Assembly (NCBI RefSeq): GCF_003182595.1
Contig: NZ_PDNZ01000003.1
Location: forward strand, 310,001-374,000
DNA from: Prosthecochloris marina
GTDB taxonomy: Bacteria; Bacteroidota; Chlorobiia; Chlorobiales; Chlorobiaceae
DNA: 64,000 nucleotides
Direction of reading: 5' to 3'
The position numbers were made by a program, and so were the translations under genes. Shown piece by piece: positions 44,919 through 54,095 of this stretch (its first letter is position 1; the number at the start of each line of letters is the position of its first letter). Under the pieces are notes generated by a model, which saw nothing but the letters and a program-made list of their open reading frames with translations, had not been told where the DNA came from and made no database searches.

Positions 44919-46135
44919 ACCAGACACCGATAGGATACCTCTGCAGCGAATACCCCGCTATTTCCCATACTTTTATCTATCGGGAAATTGAATCGATTCG
45001 CAAAGCCGGAATAAGCGTTCACACAGCTTCGATCCGAAAACCCTCGGATCTCGATGTCATGACACCCGACGAACAGCGTGAAGCCGACAAAACCCTGATG
45101 GTTCTCTCCCGCTCACCGCTCGCCATACTCAAAGCCCATCTGCACTGCCTGAAAAAAAATTTCCCGGGATACCTCAGAATGACGGCTTCCGCACTCAAAC
45201 TTTTCACCACAGGTCCCAAAAGTCCGATCAAGGCGCTTGCATACCTCGCCGAAGCCGGCATCCTTCTCGAATGGGCACACCACAACAACATCACGCACAT
45301 TCACGAGCATTTCGCAAACCCCACAGCTCTTGTCGCGAGGCTCATGAAGCACTATGGAGGCGTTTCCTACAGCCTTTCGATACATGGCCCGGATATCTTC
45401 TATACAGTCGATTCGGCCATGCTTCCCGAAAAAATCAGGGATGCCTCATTTATCCGCTGCATAAGCCACTACTGCCGAAGCCAGGTCATGCGTATCAGCG
45501 ACCCGTCGGAATGGAACCGGTACCACATTGTCCGCTGTGGAGTCGATCCGGCACTTTATTCGCCAAGGCCGGAACCAAGCAACAAAACAACGCAACTGCT
45601 TTGCGTAGGCAGACTGGTACCGGCAAAAGGACAGCATATTCTGCTCGAAGCATGTGCCCGACTGAAAGCGAAGGGGTACACCTTTCACCTGACCATGGTT
45701 GGTGACGGCCCCGACAGAACCTCTCTCGAAAACAGTACGGCAGAGAGCGGACTCGACGGAACGGTTACCTTCACCGGAGCTCTCGGTCAGGACAAGGTAA
45801 GAACCTATTATGACAAAGCAGATATTTTCATCCTGGCAAGCTTTGCCGAAGGGGTACCCGTCGTGCTGATGGAAGCCATGGCAAAGGAGATTCCCGTTAT
45901 AGCAACACGCATAACGGGAATCCCTGAACTAATAGATCACGAAAAAGACGGTCTGCTGGCCGTCCCCGGTGACTCACACAACCTTGCAGAAGAGATCGAA
46001 AAACTGCTCGAAAACCCTCCGCTGAGACGGAAGCTTGCCGAAGCGGGCAGGCAGAAAGTGCTCGAGCAGTATAATCAGCATTCCAACAATACCGGTATGG
46101 TCAAACTTTTCCAGGAAGAAAACCAGAGAACATGA
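44915..46135 (+). CDS. GT4 glycosyltransferase
   Basis: A 406-residue GT-B enzyme of the colanic-acid WcaL/AmsK type, opening with IGYLCSEYPAISHTFIYREIESI, a hallmark of that group. The C-terminal domain has LLCVGRLVPAKGQHILLEACARL, MVGDGPDRTSLE and FILASFAEGVPVVLMEAMAKEIPVIATRITGIPELI (E-x7-E). Both ends overlap neighbouring genes as ATGA, so expression is tightly coupled. Confidence 0.92.
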   Translation: MNQTPIGYLCSEYPAISHTFIYREIESIRKAGISVHTASIRKPSDLDVMTPDEQREADKTLMVLSRSPLAILKAHLHCLKKNFPGYLRMTASALKLFTTGPKSPIKALAYLAEAGILLEWAHHNNITHIHEHFANPTALVARLMKHYGGVSYSLSIHGPDIFYTVDSAMLPEKIRDASFIRCISHYCRSQVMRISDPSEWNRYHIVRCGVDPALYSPRPEPSNKTTQLLCVGRLVPAKGQHILLEACARLKAKGYTFHLTMVGDGPDRTSLENSTAESGLDGTVTFTGALGQDKVRTYYDKADIFILASFAEGVPVVLMEAMAKEIPVIATRITGIPELIDHEKDGLLAVPGDSHNLAEEIEKLLENPPLRRKLAEAGRQKVLEQYNQHSNNTGMVKLFQEENQRT

Positions 46136-47334
46136 GCGTTGTCGATACAATACTTCAAATCCTGATTATCCTGCTCAGCCTCCCTGCTGGCTATCTGCTT
46201 GTAACAACCATTGCAGCGTTTCTTTTCCGAAAGGAGAATCCTGAGCAGAACCGTTTCCTCAATATCGGGGTACTCATCCCCGCCCATAATGAAGAAGAGG
46301 GAATTGTACGCACCATTCGAAGCGTTCAGGAAAGCGACTATCCCGCAAACCGTTTCGAAATCTACGTTATAGCCGATAACTGTACCGATCTGACAGCAGA
46401 GCATGCCCGCAATGCAGGCGCAACGGTCGCTGAACGCCATGATACGTCAAACAGGGGAAAAGGTCAGGCGCTGGACTGGTTCCTCCACCATCACCGCAAC
46501 CTCTACCATAACACGGACGTCATCACCATTATCGATGCCGATGTCACTCCGGACAGAAACTATCTGCGCGAGATAAGCGCCTCGCTCAGCCTGCCGGAGA
46601 CCAGCGTTCTGCAGGCATACAACGGGGTCAGCAATCCGGGCGCAGGCTGGCGACCAGGTCTCATCGATGCCGCGTTCAATGTCTTCAACCATTTGCGCAT
46701 GGCCGGCTCGGTCGTGCTTTCAGGAACAGCCGTCCTGAAAGGAAACGGCATGGCGTTCCGGACAAGTGTTCTCGAACACTACGGCTGGCCCTGCCACTCC
46801 ATTGTAGAAGATATGGAGTTCAGCTTGCGCCTTTTACAGGACGGTATCGATGTCCATTACAATCCGGATGCTGTAATACGCAGCGAGATGGTCACCTCGG
46901 GCAAACACGCCTCAAGCCAGCGAAGCAGATGGGAAGGAGGCCGTTTCTTCCTGGTAAAAAACATGACCGGGCCGTTGTTTTCTCTTTTTGCCCGTTCACG
47001 CGATTTCCGATACCTCTTCGCTTTAGCGGAACTTGCAATCCCTCCGCTTTCACTGCTCGTGATACTTTTCGCATTGGTAACAACAGCATCGTTCCTGCTC
47101 CTCGAAGGCGCCTGGCTCTTTGTCCCGGCCTTTTGGTGGCTGATTCTGTTCATGTATGTCATCTCAGGCCAGATACAACGGCACGCCCCCATAACCACCT
47201 GGTTCGTGCTTGCTGCCGCACCGCTCTACATTTTATGGAAAATACCGCTGTACGCAGCCATGCTGCTTCGAAAAAAAAGGAATGAATGGGTACGAACTTC
47301 CCGGGAAAACACCGATAAACAACGGGAAACCTGA
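46132..47334 (+). CDS. GT2 glycosyltransferase, processive-type membrane enzyme
   Basis: A 400-residue enzyme with one N-terminal and about three C-terminal membrane segments. Motifs are VLIPAHNEEEGIVRTIRSVQ, VIADNCTDLTAEHA, ITIIDADVTPDRNYL, VEDMEFSLRLLQDG and the QxxRW-like SSQRSRWEGGR, the layout of cellulose/hyaluronan-synthase-like GT2 enzymes. The reading frame is followed, without any frame change, by an acyltransferase fragment (47335-47694) separated only by the TGA at 47332. Confidence 0.88.
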   Translation: MSVVDTILQILIILLSLPAGYLLVTTIAAFLFRKENPEQNRFLNIGVLIPAHNEEEGIVRTIRSVQESDYPANRFEIYVIADNCTDLTAEHARNAGATVAERHDTSNRGKGQALDWFLHHHRNLYHNTDVITIIDADVTPDRNYLREISASLSLPETSVLQAYNGVSNPGAGWRPGLIDAAFNVFNHLRMAGSVVLSGTAVLKGNGMAFRTSVLEHYGWPCHSIVEDMEFSLRLLQDGIDVHYNPDAVIRSEMVTSGKHASSQRSRWEGGRFFLVKNMTGPLFSLFARSRDFRYLFALAELAIPPLSLLVILFALVTTASFLLLEGAWLFVPAFWWLILFMYVISGQIQRHAPITTWFVLAAAPLYILWKIPLYAAMLLRKKRNEWVRTSRENTDKQRET

Positions 47335-47694
47335 CAACAAACCCTCCTTGCCCTTATCATCATTTTTCTGTTACTGTACGGAAAACCCCGGCGGTCTCTC
47401 AACGCTCTGACAATAGGCACGCTTTCATGTTTCACGCTCTTTCTGACAAAGATGCGATCGGAATTCCTGGCTTTTATCGGAAACTATTCCTACTCCACCT
47501 ACCTCTTCCATGTCTTTTTCACCGCAGCTTCGAGAATTACAGCCAAGAGCACCGGCATCAACGACATATGGCTCCTTTTCATCCTCGGCACAACGCTTGG
47601 AACAGCAGATCCTATCCTGGTCGAAGTCGTTGCATCACGATATGATATAACCCGAACGCTTCTGCTCGGAAAACGCTCTGCAAACCGAAAATAG
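47335..47694 (+). pseudogene. C-terminal remnant of an acyltransferase-3 (OafA-like) gene
   Basis: About 119 codons without a plausible start encode the end of a membrane O-acyltransferase: two hydrophobic stretches (L-L-A-L-I-I-I-F-L-L-L; L-T-I-G-T-L-S-C-F-T-L-F-L) and F-I-G-N-Y-S-Y-S-T-Y-L-F-H-V-F-F-T-A-A-S-R, the characteristic last helix of the family. Full-length members have about 350 residues, so some 230 are missing. It continues the frame of the preceding GT2 gene directly after its stop. The first internal ATG (47452) would leave only 80 residues. Confidence 0.75.
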
Positions 47695-47754
47695 ATATTG
47701 AAAACATCTTTTTTACCGGCAAAGAAGGCTTGCATACCGGCAGCCTGGCCCCGA

Positions 47755-48861
47755 TCATTCCCTGAAAAGCCGATCCAATACATCGACAATACGCTGGCTT
47801 ACGGCGCCATCCCATTTTTCCGGAATTTTTGCCCTGTGTTTTATTTTTCCCTCCACAGCATCGCCTATGCCTTGAAGAATATCTTCCTCCCTGTCCCCGA
47901 CAAGAACATTGGTGCCGATCTCGATGGTTGCAGGACTGGAAGTATCGTCAAGCATCGTCAGACACGGAACCTTCATGACGGTCGACTCGGCTTGAGCAGT
48001 CAAAGAATCGGTCACGATAAACAAAGCATCCTTGACCAGCCGCAGGAGTTCGACATATCCGGGAAACTGTATGACCTGAACCCCTGGCAGCGACGTAAAG
48101 GCAGGTTCCATTTCATGTTCCCGCAAAACAGTTCCAACATAGGGATCGGCCAGTATCAATACCGGATGCTTCTCGGCAATGGCCCTTACCACTCGCTCCA
48201 TTTTCTTGAGAACATCGATATCGTCAAGAGCAGCCGCACGGTCGAGCAGAACCAGAGCATATTTCTTTGCTTCGACCCCGAAATCACCGGTAACGCTGGA
48301 GCTGTTAGCCCTCCCGATAAGACCGGCAAGGCTGTCGATAGTCATTTCACCGACAAAAAAAATCCGGTCTTCATCGTATCCCTCATTGATAAGATTGTAT
48401 TCACCGCTATGCTCACTGACAAACAGAATATCGGCAACCGTATCGATAAGCTTCCTGTTGATTTCACCAGGTGAACTGCGATTGTAATCCCGCATACCCG
48501 CACCGATATATGCAATCGGAAGACTGAGCTTTACAGCAGCAAGTGCTGCGGCTAAAGCAACATCATCGTCTCCGCCAATAACGGCAATTTCGGGTCTTTC
48601 ATCGACAACAAGCTTTTCAAAAGCAGTCATTGCCGAAGCCGTTCGACCAACCGGAGAAATGCCTCCGGTCCCGACTGAAAAGATAGTTTCGGAAATCCCG
48701 AAAAGTTCCGGAAGATTTTCCCCCGAACGTTCCCCCCGAGGCAACGGAGAACCGGCAGCAAACAGAACCTCATATCCATCATGCTCATGTAAAGCCTTAT
48801 GTAAAGGGAGAACCTTCAACAAGCCATGTCGTTCACCGGCAACCAAAAGAATCTTTTTCAC
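47755..48861 (-). CDS. UDP-N-acetylglucosamine 2-epimerase-like protein (WecB family, diverged)
   Basis: A 368-residue GT-B fold protein. GTG 48861 follows AAAGGA with good spacing and matches the family opening (KKILLVAGERHGLLKVLPLHKAL), so it is preferred to an upstream start inside the facing gene. Conserved backbone features include GGDDDVALAAALAAVKLSLPIAYIGAGMRDYNRSSPGEINRKLIDTVADILFVSE and GEMTIDSL. Other signature residues of active WecB look changed: the late SDSGGIQEE block reads TDSLTAQAEST, and the H-R-x-E-N block is absent. It may be inactive or act on another substrate. The last gene of the polysaccharide region, on the opposite strand. Confidence 0.8.
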   Translation of the reverse strand: MKKILLVAGERHGLLKVLPLHKALHEHDGYEVLFAAGSPLPRGERSGENLPELFGISETIFSVGTGGISPVGRTASAMTAFEKLVVDERPEIAVIGGDDDVALAAALAAVKLSLPIAYIGAGMRDYNRSSPGEINRKLIDTVADILFVSEHSGEYNLINEGYDEDRIFFVGEMTIDSLAGLIGRANSSSVTGDFGVEAKKYALVLLDRAAALDDIDVLKKMERVVRAIAEKHPVLILADPYVGTVLREHEMEPAFTSLPGVQVIQFPGYVELLRLVKDALFIVTDSLTAQAESTVMKVPCLTMLDDTSSPATIEIGTNVLVGDREEDILQGIGDAVEGKIKHRAKIPEKWDGAVSQRIVDVLDRLFRE

Positions 48862-48917
48862 GAGACAAATCCTTTTTACATTGTTCAAACACGTCAACCA
48901 ATCCATCCCTATAGGAA

Positions 48918-49841
48918 ATGAAGGGAACCAAAACACTTGCGCTCGTCCTGCTCTGCCTGTTGCTGTTTCAGGCAAACGACAGTATTCTGAAGCTGAATCA
49001 TAATACTGCCCTTGCGGAAAAAAAGAAAATTATTTTACAACAGGCCGATAAACTGCAGGGAGGAAAGAAACGTTCTCCAACCGGCAGAGTAGAAGAGGTA
49101 CGCTCCGTTTCCGGCAACGTCGTCTTTGTTCAGGAAAACTTGTTGCTTACCTGTGACAAGGCCACCGAGTTTCTTGAAAGCGGTATCGTTCAGCTACGCG
49201 GCAATATTTTCATGACCGACCGTAAACTCGAAGTCTACTGCGACGATGCACTCTATTACCCCGATACCGGAATTGCAGAGCTTGAAAACAATGTAAAGGG
49301 TCGGCTTCTTCAAAACAACCTGATCACGAAATCCGAACGAGCGCGTATCGACAACCCCAGCAACCAGATATCGATTTACAAGAACGCTATTGCATGGCAG
49401 GGGGAACGCCAGCTCAGCGGAGACAGTATTGCGGTACAGCTCAGAGAGCTGAACAAAAAGAAAAACATTGAAAAAATCACCGTCATCGGCAAAGCTTTTC
49501 TTGCAGCCAGAGACACCCTTGATCCAAGCAGACAGTTATACAACCAGCTGAGCGGTAAAACCATGTACATCGAGCTCGATGATCAGGAAACGGTAACCGG
49601 CGTACAAGTCGATTCACAGGCCCGGAGCCTCTATCATACCTACGACGAAGACCAAACGCCAACAGGGATCAACTACTCGAGCGGGAACAGAATAGTCATG
49701 TCGTTCACCGATGGACAACTTGATAGAATAGCGGTAAGCGGCAACGTTGAAGGAAAACAGTACCCGAACAAACTGAGGGGCAGTAGAAAAGTCGACCTTC
49801 CCGGCTTCAGGCTGCGCTACGATGAGAAACCGGCTTTTTAG
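48918..49841 (+). CDS. OstA/LptA-like periplasmic protein
   Basis: A 307-residue exported protein with an N-terminal signal (KGTKTLALVLLCLLLF, cleavage near A-L-A-E). The mature part has repeated beta strands of the LptA fold: VRSVSGNVVFVQENLLLTCDKATEF, GIVQLRGNIFMTDRKLEVYCDDALYY, ITKSERARIDNPSNQISIYKNAIAW. LptA-type proteins bridge lipopolysaccharide across the periplasm; larger OstA-like forms occur in Chlorobi and Bacteroidetes. Start ATG 48918 follows AGGA. Divergent from the WecB-like gene by 56 bases. Confidence 0.85.
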   Translation: MKGTKTLALVLLCLLLFQANDSILKLNHNTALAEKKKIILQQADKLQGGKKRSPTGRVEEVRSVSGNVVFVQENLLLTCDKATEFLESGIVQLRGNIFMTDRKLEVYCDDALYYPDTGIAELENNVKGRLLQNNLITKSERARIDNPSNQISIYKNAIAWQGERQLSGDSIAVQLRELNKKKNIEKITVIGKAFLAARDTLDPSRQLYNQLSGKTMYIELDDQETVTGVQVDSQARSLYHTYDEDQTPTGINYSSGNRIVMSFTDGQLDRIAVSGNVEGKQYPNKLRGSRKVDLPGFRLRYDEKPAF

Positions 49842-49869
49842 GTGTTGGTAATGGAGAAAAAAATAATGC

Positions 49870-49898
49870 AAAAAGCCTTCCGGTAAGAAAGGCTTTTT
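49870..49898. terminator. Bidirectional intrinsic terminator
   Basis: AAAAAGCCTT (49870-49879) and AAGGCTTTTT (49889-49898) form a 10-bp stem with a 9-base loop. The A-run on one side and T-run on the other allow it to work in both directions. It lies between the convergent LptA-like and FmdB-type genes. Confidence 0.88.
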
Positions 49899-49922
49899 GT
49901 TCGATATATGAAAAACCTGAAC

Positions 49923-50168
49923 TTACTTGGCAAGAGGGCAAGAACCTGTCGGACATGATCCTGAAGAAGCACTTTCACAGCTCTGTTTGCTGTAATCGGT
50001 TTTGTAGAATCCTGAGCCTTTCAACAAAAAACCTCCTTCTGCACTGATAACCCGCTCAAACGTTTCAGCATTGCATTCAGGACATGTCGTCAATGCGTCA
50101 TCACTCATTTTCTGAAAAACCTCTTCTTCGCATCCGCACTTTTTACAACGATACTGGTAGGTTGGCAT
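49923..50168 (-). CDS. FmdB-family zinc-ribbon protein
   Basis: An 81-residue protein with two CxxC pairs, YRCKKCGC and TTCPECN, forming the zinc ribbon of the FmdB family; the start M-P-T-Y-Q-Y is typical. A strong GGAGGT ribosome site precedes the ATG at 50168. The C-terminus has extra cysteines ([16 protein letters not shown]) that could bind metal. Family members are small regulators of uncertain role. Confidence 0.9.
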   Translation of the reverse strand: MPTYQYRCKKCGCEEEVFQKMSDDALTTCPECNAETFERVISAEGGFLLKGSGFYKTDYSKQSCESASSGSCPTGSCPLAK

Positions 50169-50341
50169 TGTAATTACCTCCGTAATCTATTTACGGGTAC
50201 CTTTCCCTTGTTGTAAAACGTCAATGGAGGTCCCCGTCTGTCTGTTATTTTGTATACTTTATCCTAAAGCTGCATATCTCAACCTGAAACAACCAGGCTG
50301 GGATATATATAATTATTTTGCCGAATAAAAAAATCCGCACC

Positions 50342-51133
50342 GTGCTCACCAAAACCAGGGCTTTCGTTCTCAAAGAAATAAAGTTCAGGGATACCTCGAC
50401 GATATGCACGCTTTATACCAGAGATTTCGGAAGGCTCTCCGTCATTCTCAAAGGAAGCAGGAATCCCAAAAGCAAGCTTTCCGGGCTGTTCAGCACCGGC
50501 AACCTTCTCGAAGTGGTGCTTTACAAAGGAAACAACCGCAACCTGCACCTTGTCAGCGAAGCTCGGATCATCAGAAGCCCGATGACCGCGGAACCGGACA
50601 TGGAACGTTTCAGCGCAATCTATCGTATCATTGAAACAATCAGAAACACAACAGGAAACGAAGAAAAAAATATCCACCTCTTCGATGCCCTCGCCCTGAC
50701 GATCGAAAGCCTCTGCTGCACCTGTCAAAACACCGATGCAGTCGTGGCGTGGTTTCTCCTCCGGCTTATCTCAAACATGGGTTTTGAGCCATCAATCGAA
50801 CATTGCGTCATGACCGGCAGTCGTATCATGGCGATACTCGAGGAAAGGCCGGACAGCTCGCTTTACCTTGTCTATGATCCAGGAGGTGTCGCGCTCCAAC
50901 CTCCGGCGATTCACTCACGCCAAGCCTGGCAGCCGTTACCGGTCCCTGTGTATCTGCTTATGCACACACTTGCCAATACCGATATTCTTTCGGTCAACGA
51001 TCTTGACGTTTTACCCGAAGAGAGTCAACAGTTATGCGACATTTTACAGAACTATTGCTCGATGCACAGCGACAGCCAACCGCCAGTAAAAAACCGGAAA
51101 ATCATTTCGCAAATACGCTCCAAAGGAATTTGA
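50342..51133 (+). CDS. recO: DNA repair protein RecO
   Basis: A 263-residue protein. RecO loads RecA onto SSB-coated DNA and anneals strands with RecR. The N-terminal OB-fold is visible: LTKTRAFVLKEIKFRDTSTICTLYTRDFGRLSVILKGSRNPKSKLSG. The GTG at 50342 gives the usual distance to the first strand; a TTG at 50318 is an alternative and neither has a clear ribosome site. The C-terminal helical domain follows (LFDALALTIESL; LRLISNMGFEP). Lone gene. Confidence 0.87.
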   Translation: MLTKTRAFVLKEIKFRDTSTICTLYTRDFGRLSVILKGSRNPKSKLSGLFSTGNLLEVVLYKGNNRNLHLVSEARIIRSPMTAEPDMERFSAIYRIIETIRNTTGNEEKNIHLFDALALTIESLCCTCQNTDAVVAWFLLRLISNMGFEPSIEHCVMTGSRIMAILEERPDSSLYLVYDPGGVALQPPAIHSRQAWQPLPVPVYLLMHTLANTDILSVNDLDVLPEESQQLCDILQNYCSMHSDSQPPVKNRKIISQIRSKGI

Positions 51134-51184
51134 TTCTCTACCGTCATCTACCGGATTCCGACTTCAGATCTCCGGGTTATTTCC

Positions 51185-51754
51185 TCACATGGCCGAGTAT
51201 TCGCTGTATTCCCACCTTCCCTGCTCCTGGAGAATCAGCTCGATCATCTCTCTGATGCATCCTTTCCCTCCTTCATAGGCAGAAATATAGGAAACACGAT
51301 TGCGAAGATATTCAATGCCGTCAATCGGAGTAATGGAAAGCTCGACTTTTTCAAGGATCGGTATATCGACAACATCATCGGCAATATAGGCACACTCTTC
51401 GTCTTCCAGGCCCAGACCTGCTTTGAATTCCTCATATGCATCTACCTTGCGACCATAATCAAGATACACATGCTCTATTCCAAGATGGCCAAGCAAATGC
51501 CGTTGTGCGTCACTCGACCGTTCCGAAACTGCAGCTACGTGGAGCCCTCTTTGCCTGGCTTCACTTATCGCAAGAGCATCCCTCACATTACAGGAACAGA
51601 TCTCTTCCCCGCGACCATTGAAGGTTACCTGGCTTCCCGTCAAAATACCTTCGACCGGGAAAATCAACGCCTTGACCTGTCGCAATGCATTCTGCAAGCG
51701 CTCGGAAGCGTCACCGGATGACAGCTGAATCCCAAAGTAGTTTATACCTGACAC
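51185..51754 (-). CDS. KdsC-family HAD protein lacking its catalytic aspartates
   Basis: A 189-residue HAD-fold protein matching 3-deoxy-manno-octulosonate-8-phosphate phosphatase along its length: N-G-R-G ..., [31 protein letters not shown] and [15 protein letters not shown]. The first HAD motif, normally I-F-D-V-D-G, reads I-F-P-V-E-G: the nucleophile Asp is Pro and the acid Asp is Glu. The later GDD reads ADD. The change is clear at the codon level (CCG and GAA). Activity as a phosphatase is therefore unlikely. It follows kdsA on the same strand, so it probably once worked in Kdo synthesis. Start GTG 51754. Confidence 0.82.
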   Translation of the reverse strand: MSGINYFGIQLSSGDASERLQNALRQVKALIFPVEGILTGSQVTFNGRGEEICSCNVRDALAISEARQRGLHVAAVSERSSDAQRHLLGHLGIEHVYLDYGRKVDAYEEFKAGLGLEDEECAYIADDVVDIPILEKVELSITPIDGIEYLRNRVSYISAYEGGKGCIREMIELILQEQGRWEYSEYSAM

Positions 51755-51796
51755 TGTTTTCTGAGTTTTACGTTTTGCATAATTAACACATTCAGA

Positions 51797-52615
51797 TCAT
51801 GCCGACAGACAAGCATGAAGTTTTTGCAACTGCCTTACAACCGCAGGGAAATCCTTGAGCGCAAGTTGCGTGGCAGCATCGGACAGAGCTTTTTCAGGAT
51901 CAGGGTGAACCTCGAAAAACAGACCGTCAACTCCTGCAGCAACGGCAGCCCTTGCCATCGGAAGCAGATATTCCCGTTCCCCTCCGGAAACATCCTTTCC
52001 AGCTGAAGGAAGCTGGAGACTGTGGGTTGCATCATAGATGACCGGATAGCCGGTTTTGCCCATTTTGGGAATACTCCGAAAATCAACCACCAAATTGTGA
52101 TAACCGAAGGTCGTCCCTCTTTCGGTCAGCATCACACGTGAGTTGCCCGTCCGGGAGACTTTATCGGCAGCCATAGCCATATCCTCAGGAGCCATGAACT
52201 GCCCTTTTTTGATATTCACACAGAGGCCCGAGCTTCCTGCCGCTCTCAAAAGGTCGGACTGGCGACAGAGAAAGGCTGGAATCTGCAGCACATCGACATA
52301 GTGTGCAACTTGCTCCACCTCATGCGTTTCGTGAACATCGGTAAGCACCGGCATATCGAAACGCTCTCTGATTTCTCCAAGAATTTCAAGCGCCTCGATA
52401 TCGCCGATTCCTGTAAAAGAACCGGCAGAAGTTCGGTTCGCTTTACGAAAAGATCCCTTGAAAATAAACGAAACATTTTCCGAGTCACGAATCGATCGCA
52501 GGGCAGACGCAACGTCAAAAGCCATCTCCCGGCCCTCGATAAGACATGGCCCGGCAATAAAAAAAAGCGACGTTTCATCTGGAATGGTAACTGCTCCAAC
52601 TGAGAACTTTTCCAC
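51797..52615 (-). CDS. kdsA: 2-dehydro-3-deoxyphosphooctonate aldolase (KDO-8-P synthase)
   Basis: A 272-residue TIM-barrel enzyme that condenses phosphoenolpyruvate with arabinose-5-phosphate to Kdo-8-phosphate for lipopolysaccharide. Motifs are [72 protein letters not shown] and DATHSLQLP. The Cys of AGPC marks the metal-dependent class, like the Aquifex enzyme, rather than the metal-free E. coli class. Start ATG 52615. Downstream on the same strand is the KdsC-family gene. Confidence 0.95.
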   Translation of the reverse strand: MEKFSVGAVTIPDETSLFFIAGPCLIEGREMAFDVASALRSIRDSENVSFIFKGSFRKANRTSAGSFTGIGDIEALEILGEIRERFDMPVLTDVHETHEVEQVAHYVDVLQIPAFLCRQSDLLRAAGSSGLCVNIKKGQFMAPEDMAMAADKVSRTGNSRVMLTERGTTFGYHNLVVDFRSIPKMGKTGYPVIYDATHSLQLPSAGKDVSGGEREYLLPMARAAVAAGVDGLFFEVHPDPEKALSDAATQLALKDFPAVVRQLQKLHACLSA

Positions 52616-52743
52616 CTGTATAGCCGTTATTACATCCCGGAAGACAGCAAAAAAACGATACTTTCAGGATGTTGCGTTTTTTTCGATTTAAGCTTTAAAT
52701 TTACAACTTAACACATTATTTCATAACTCATCAAAACGCAAGT

Positions 52744-54066
52744 ATGAACTCTTCGGATACCAGACAACGATTGGAAGAAATTGAAAAACAGCTTGCCAAC
52801 CTCCATGAAGAACAGCGAAGGATCAAAGCGCGTTGGGATGCGGAAAAAGGTCTTGTCCAGGAATCCAGAAAACTGAAATCTGAACTGGAAGACCTCAAAC
52901 ATCAGGCAGAAGAGTACGAAAGAAGCGGCGATTACGGTAAAGTTGCGGAAATACGCTATGGGCGCATCGCAGCGATAGAAAAAGAGATTGAAGACAACAA
53001 GCAGAAAATCGAAGAGAAAAGCGCATCGGGCGAGCTCCTTATAAAAGAAGAGATCGATGCCACAGATATTGCGGATATCGTTTCCAAATGGACCGGTATA
53101 CCGGTCAGCAAGATGCTCCAGTCGGAACGCCAAAAGCTCCTGCATATCGACGAAGAACTGCATAAACGCGTGATTGGCCAGGATAAAGCTGTTCAGGCAG
53201 TCAGTGAAGCTGTCAAGCGGTCACGTGCAGGCATGGGAGATGAAAAAAAACCAATAGGATCGTTTATTTTTCTCGGCCCGACAGGGGTCGGTAAAACGGA
53301 GCTTGCACGAACCCTTGCCGAATATCTTTTCGACGATGAGGATGCGATGATTCGTATCGACATGAGCGAATACATGGAATCCCATACCGTCAGTCGTCTC
53401 GTGGGAGCTCCTCCGGGCTATATCGGCTACGAAGAGGGAGGACAGCTTACTGAAGCGGTGCGGAGAAAACCGTTTTCAGTTGTTCTGCTTGATGAAATCG
53501 AAAAAGCTCACCCCGATGTGTTCAATATCCTGCTGCAGATTCTCGATGACGGCAGATTGACCGACAGCAAAGGTCATACAGTGAATTTCAAGAACACCAT
53601 CATCATCATGACAAGCAACATTGGTGCACAGCTCATCCAGAGTGAGATGGAAAAGATGGATGGAGCAAATCGCGATACTGTTTTGGAAAGCCTTCAGGAA
53701 AAGCTCTTTCAGCTCCTCAAGCAGCAAGTTCGTCCCGAGTTTCTCAACCGTATCGATGAAGTCATCCTTTTCACGCCTCTCGGCAGGGAAGATCTTGAAA
53801 AAATCGTCACGATACAGTTCAATCTGATAAAAAAACTCGCTCTTCGCCAGAATATCCGCTTAACCCTGGAAAACGATGCGCTTCTGTGGCTTTCCAATGC
53901 AGGTTTCGACCCCGCATTCGGCGCTCGGCCGCTCAAACGGGTCATGCAGCGGCATATTACCAACAAGCTTTCGGAACTGATCCTTGAAGGTTCCGTTCAG
54001 GAAGGTGACTCCGTAACTATAACGGTGAAAGACGGAACTCTTTCTCTTGTAAAAGCAGCTTCCTGA
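52744..54066 (+). CDS. Short ClpB: coiled-coil plus second AAA+ domain only
   Basis: A 440-residue protein equal to the C-terminal half of ClpB. Residues 1-100 are a coiled coil like the ClpB middle domain, then the linker [14 protein letters not shown] (about 112-125). Walker A GPTGVGKT is at 178-185, then [26 protein letters not shown], Walker [15 protein letters not shown], and [18 protein letters not shown] and [14 protein letters not shown] to the end. The N-terminal domain and the first AAA+ domain are missing. An in-frame stop at 52696 shows that the frame does not extend upstream. It has its own start, so it seems a stand-alone gene rather than a recent truncation. It might form hexamers with or without full ClpB. 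Confidence 0.9.
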   Translation: MNSSDTRQRLEEIEKQLANLHEEQRRIKARWDAEKGLVQESRKLKSELEDLKHQAEEYERSGDYGKVAEIRYGRIAAIEKEIEDNKQKIEEKSASGELLIKEEIDATDIADIVSKWTGIPVSKMLQSERQKLLHIDEELHKRVIGQDKAVQAVSEAVKRSRAGMGDEKKPIGSFIFLGPTGVGKTELARTLAEYLFDDEDAMIRIDMSEYMESHTVSRLVGAPPGYIGYEEGGQLTEAVRRKPFSVVLLDEIEKAHPDVFNILLQILDDGRLTDSKGHTVNFKNTIIIMTSNIGAQLIQSEMEKMDGANRDTVLESLQEKLFQLLKQQVRPEFLNRIDEVILFTPLGREDLEKIVTIQFNLIKKLALRQNIRLTLENDALLWLSNAGFDPAFGARPLKRVMQRHITNKLSELILEGSVQEGDSVTITVKDGTLSLVKAAS

Positions 54067-54095
54067 CAAGACATCTGCTGAATTCTAAAGCGCTC

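Noticed and set aside
47332..47334. Recoding of TGA to give a GT2-acyltransferase fusion
   Set aside because: No selenocysteine-type element was visible downstream and the GT2 protein is complete without it; a deletion remnant is simpler. Kept only as an open alternative.
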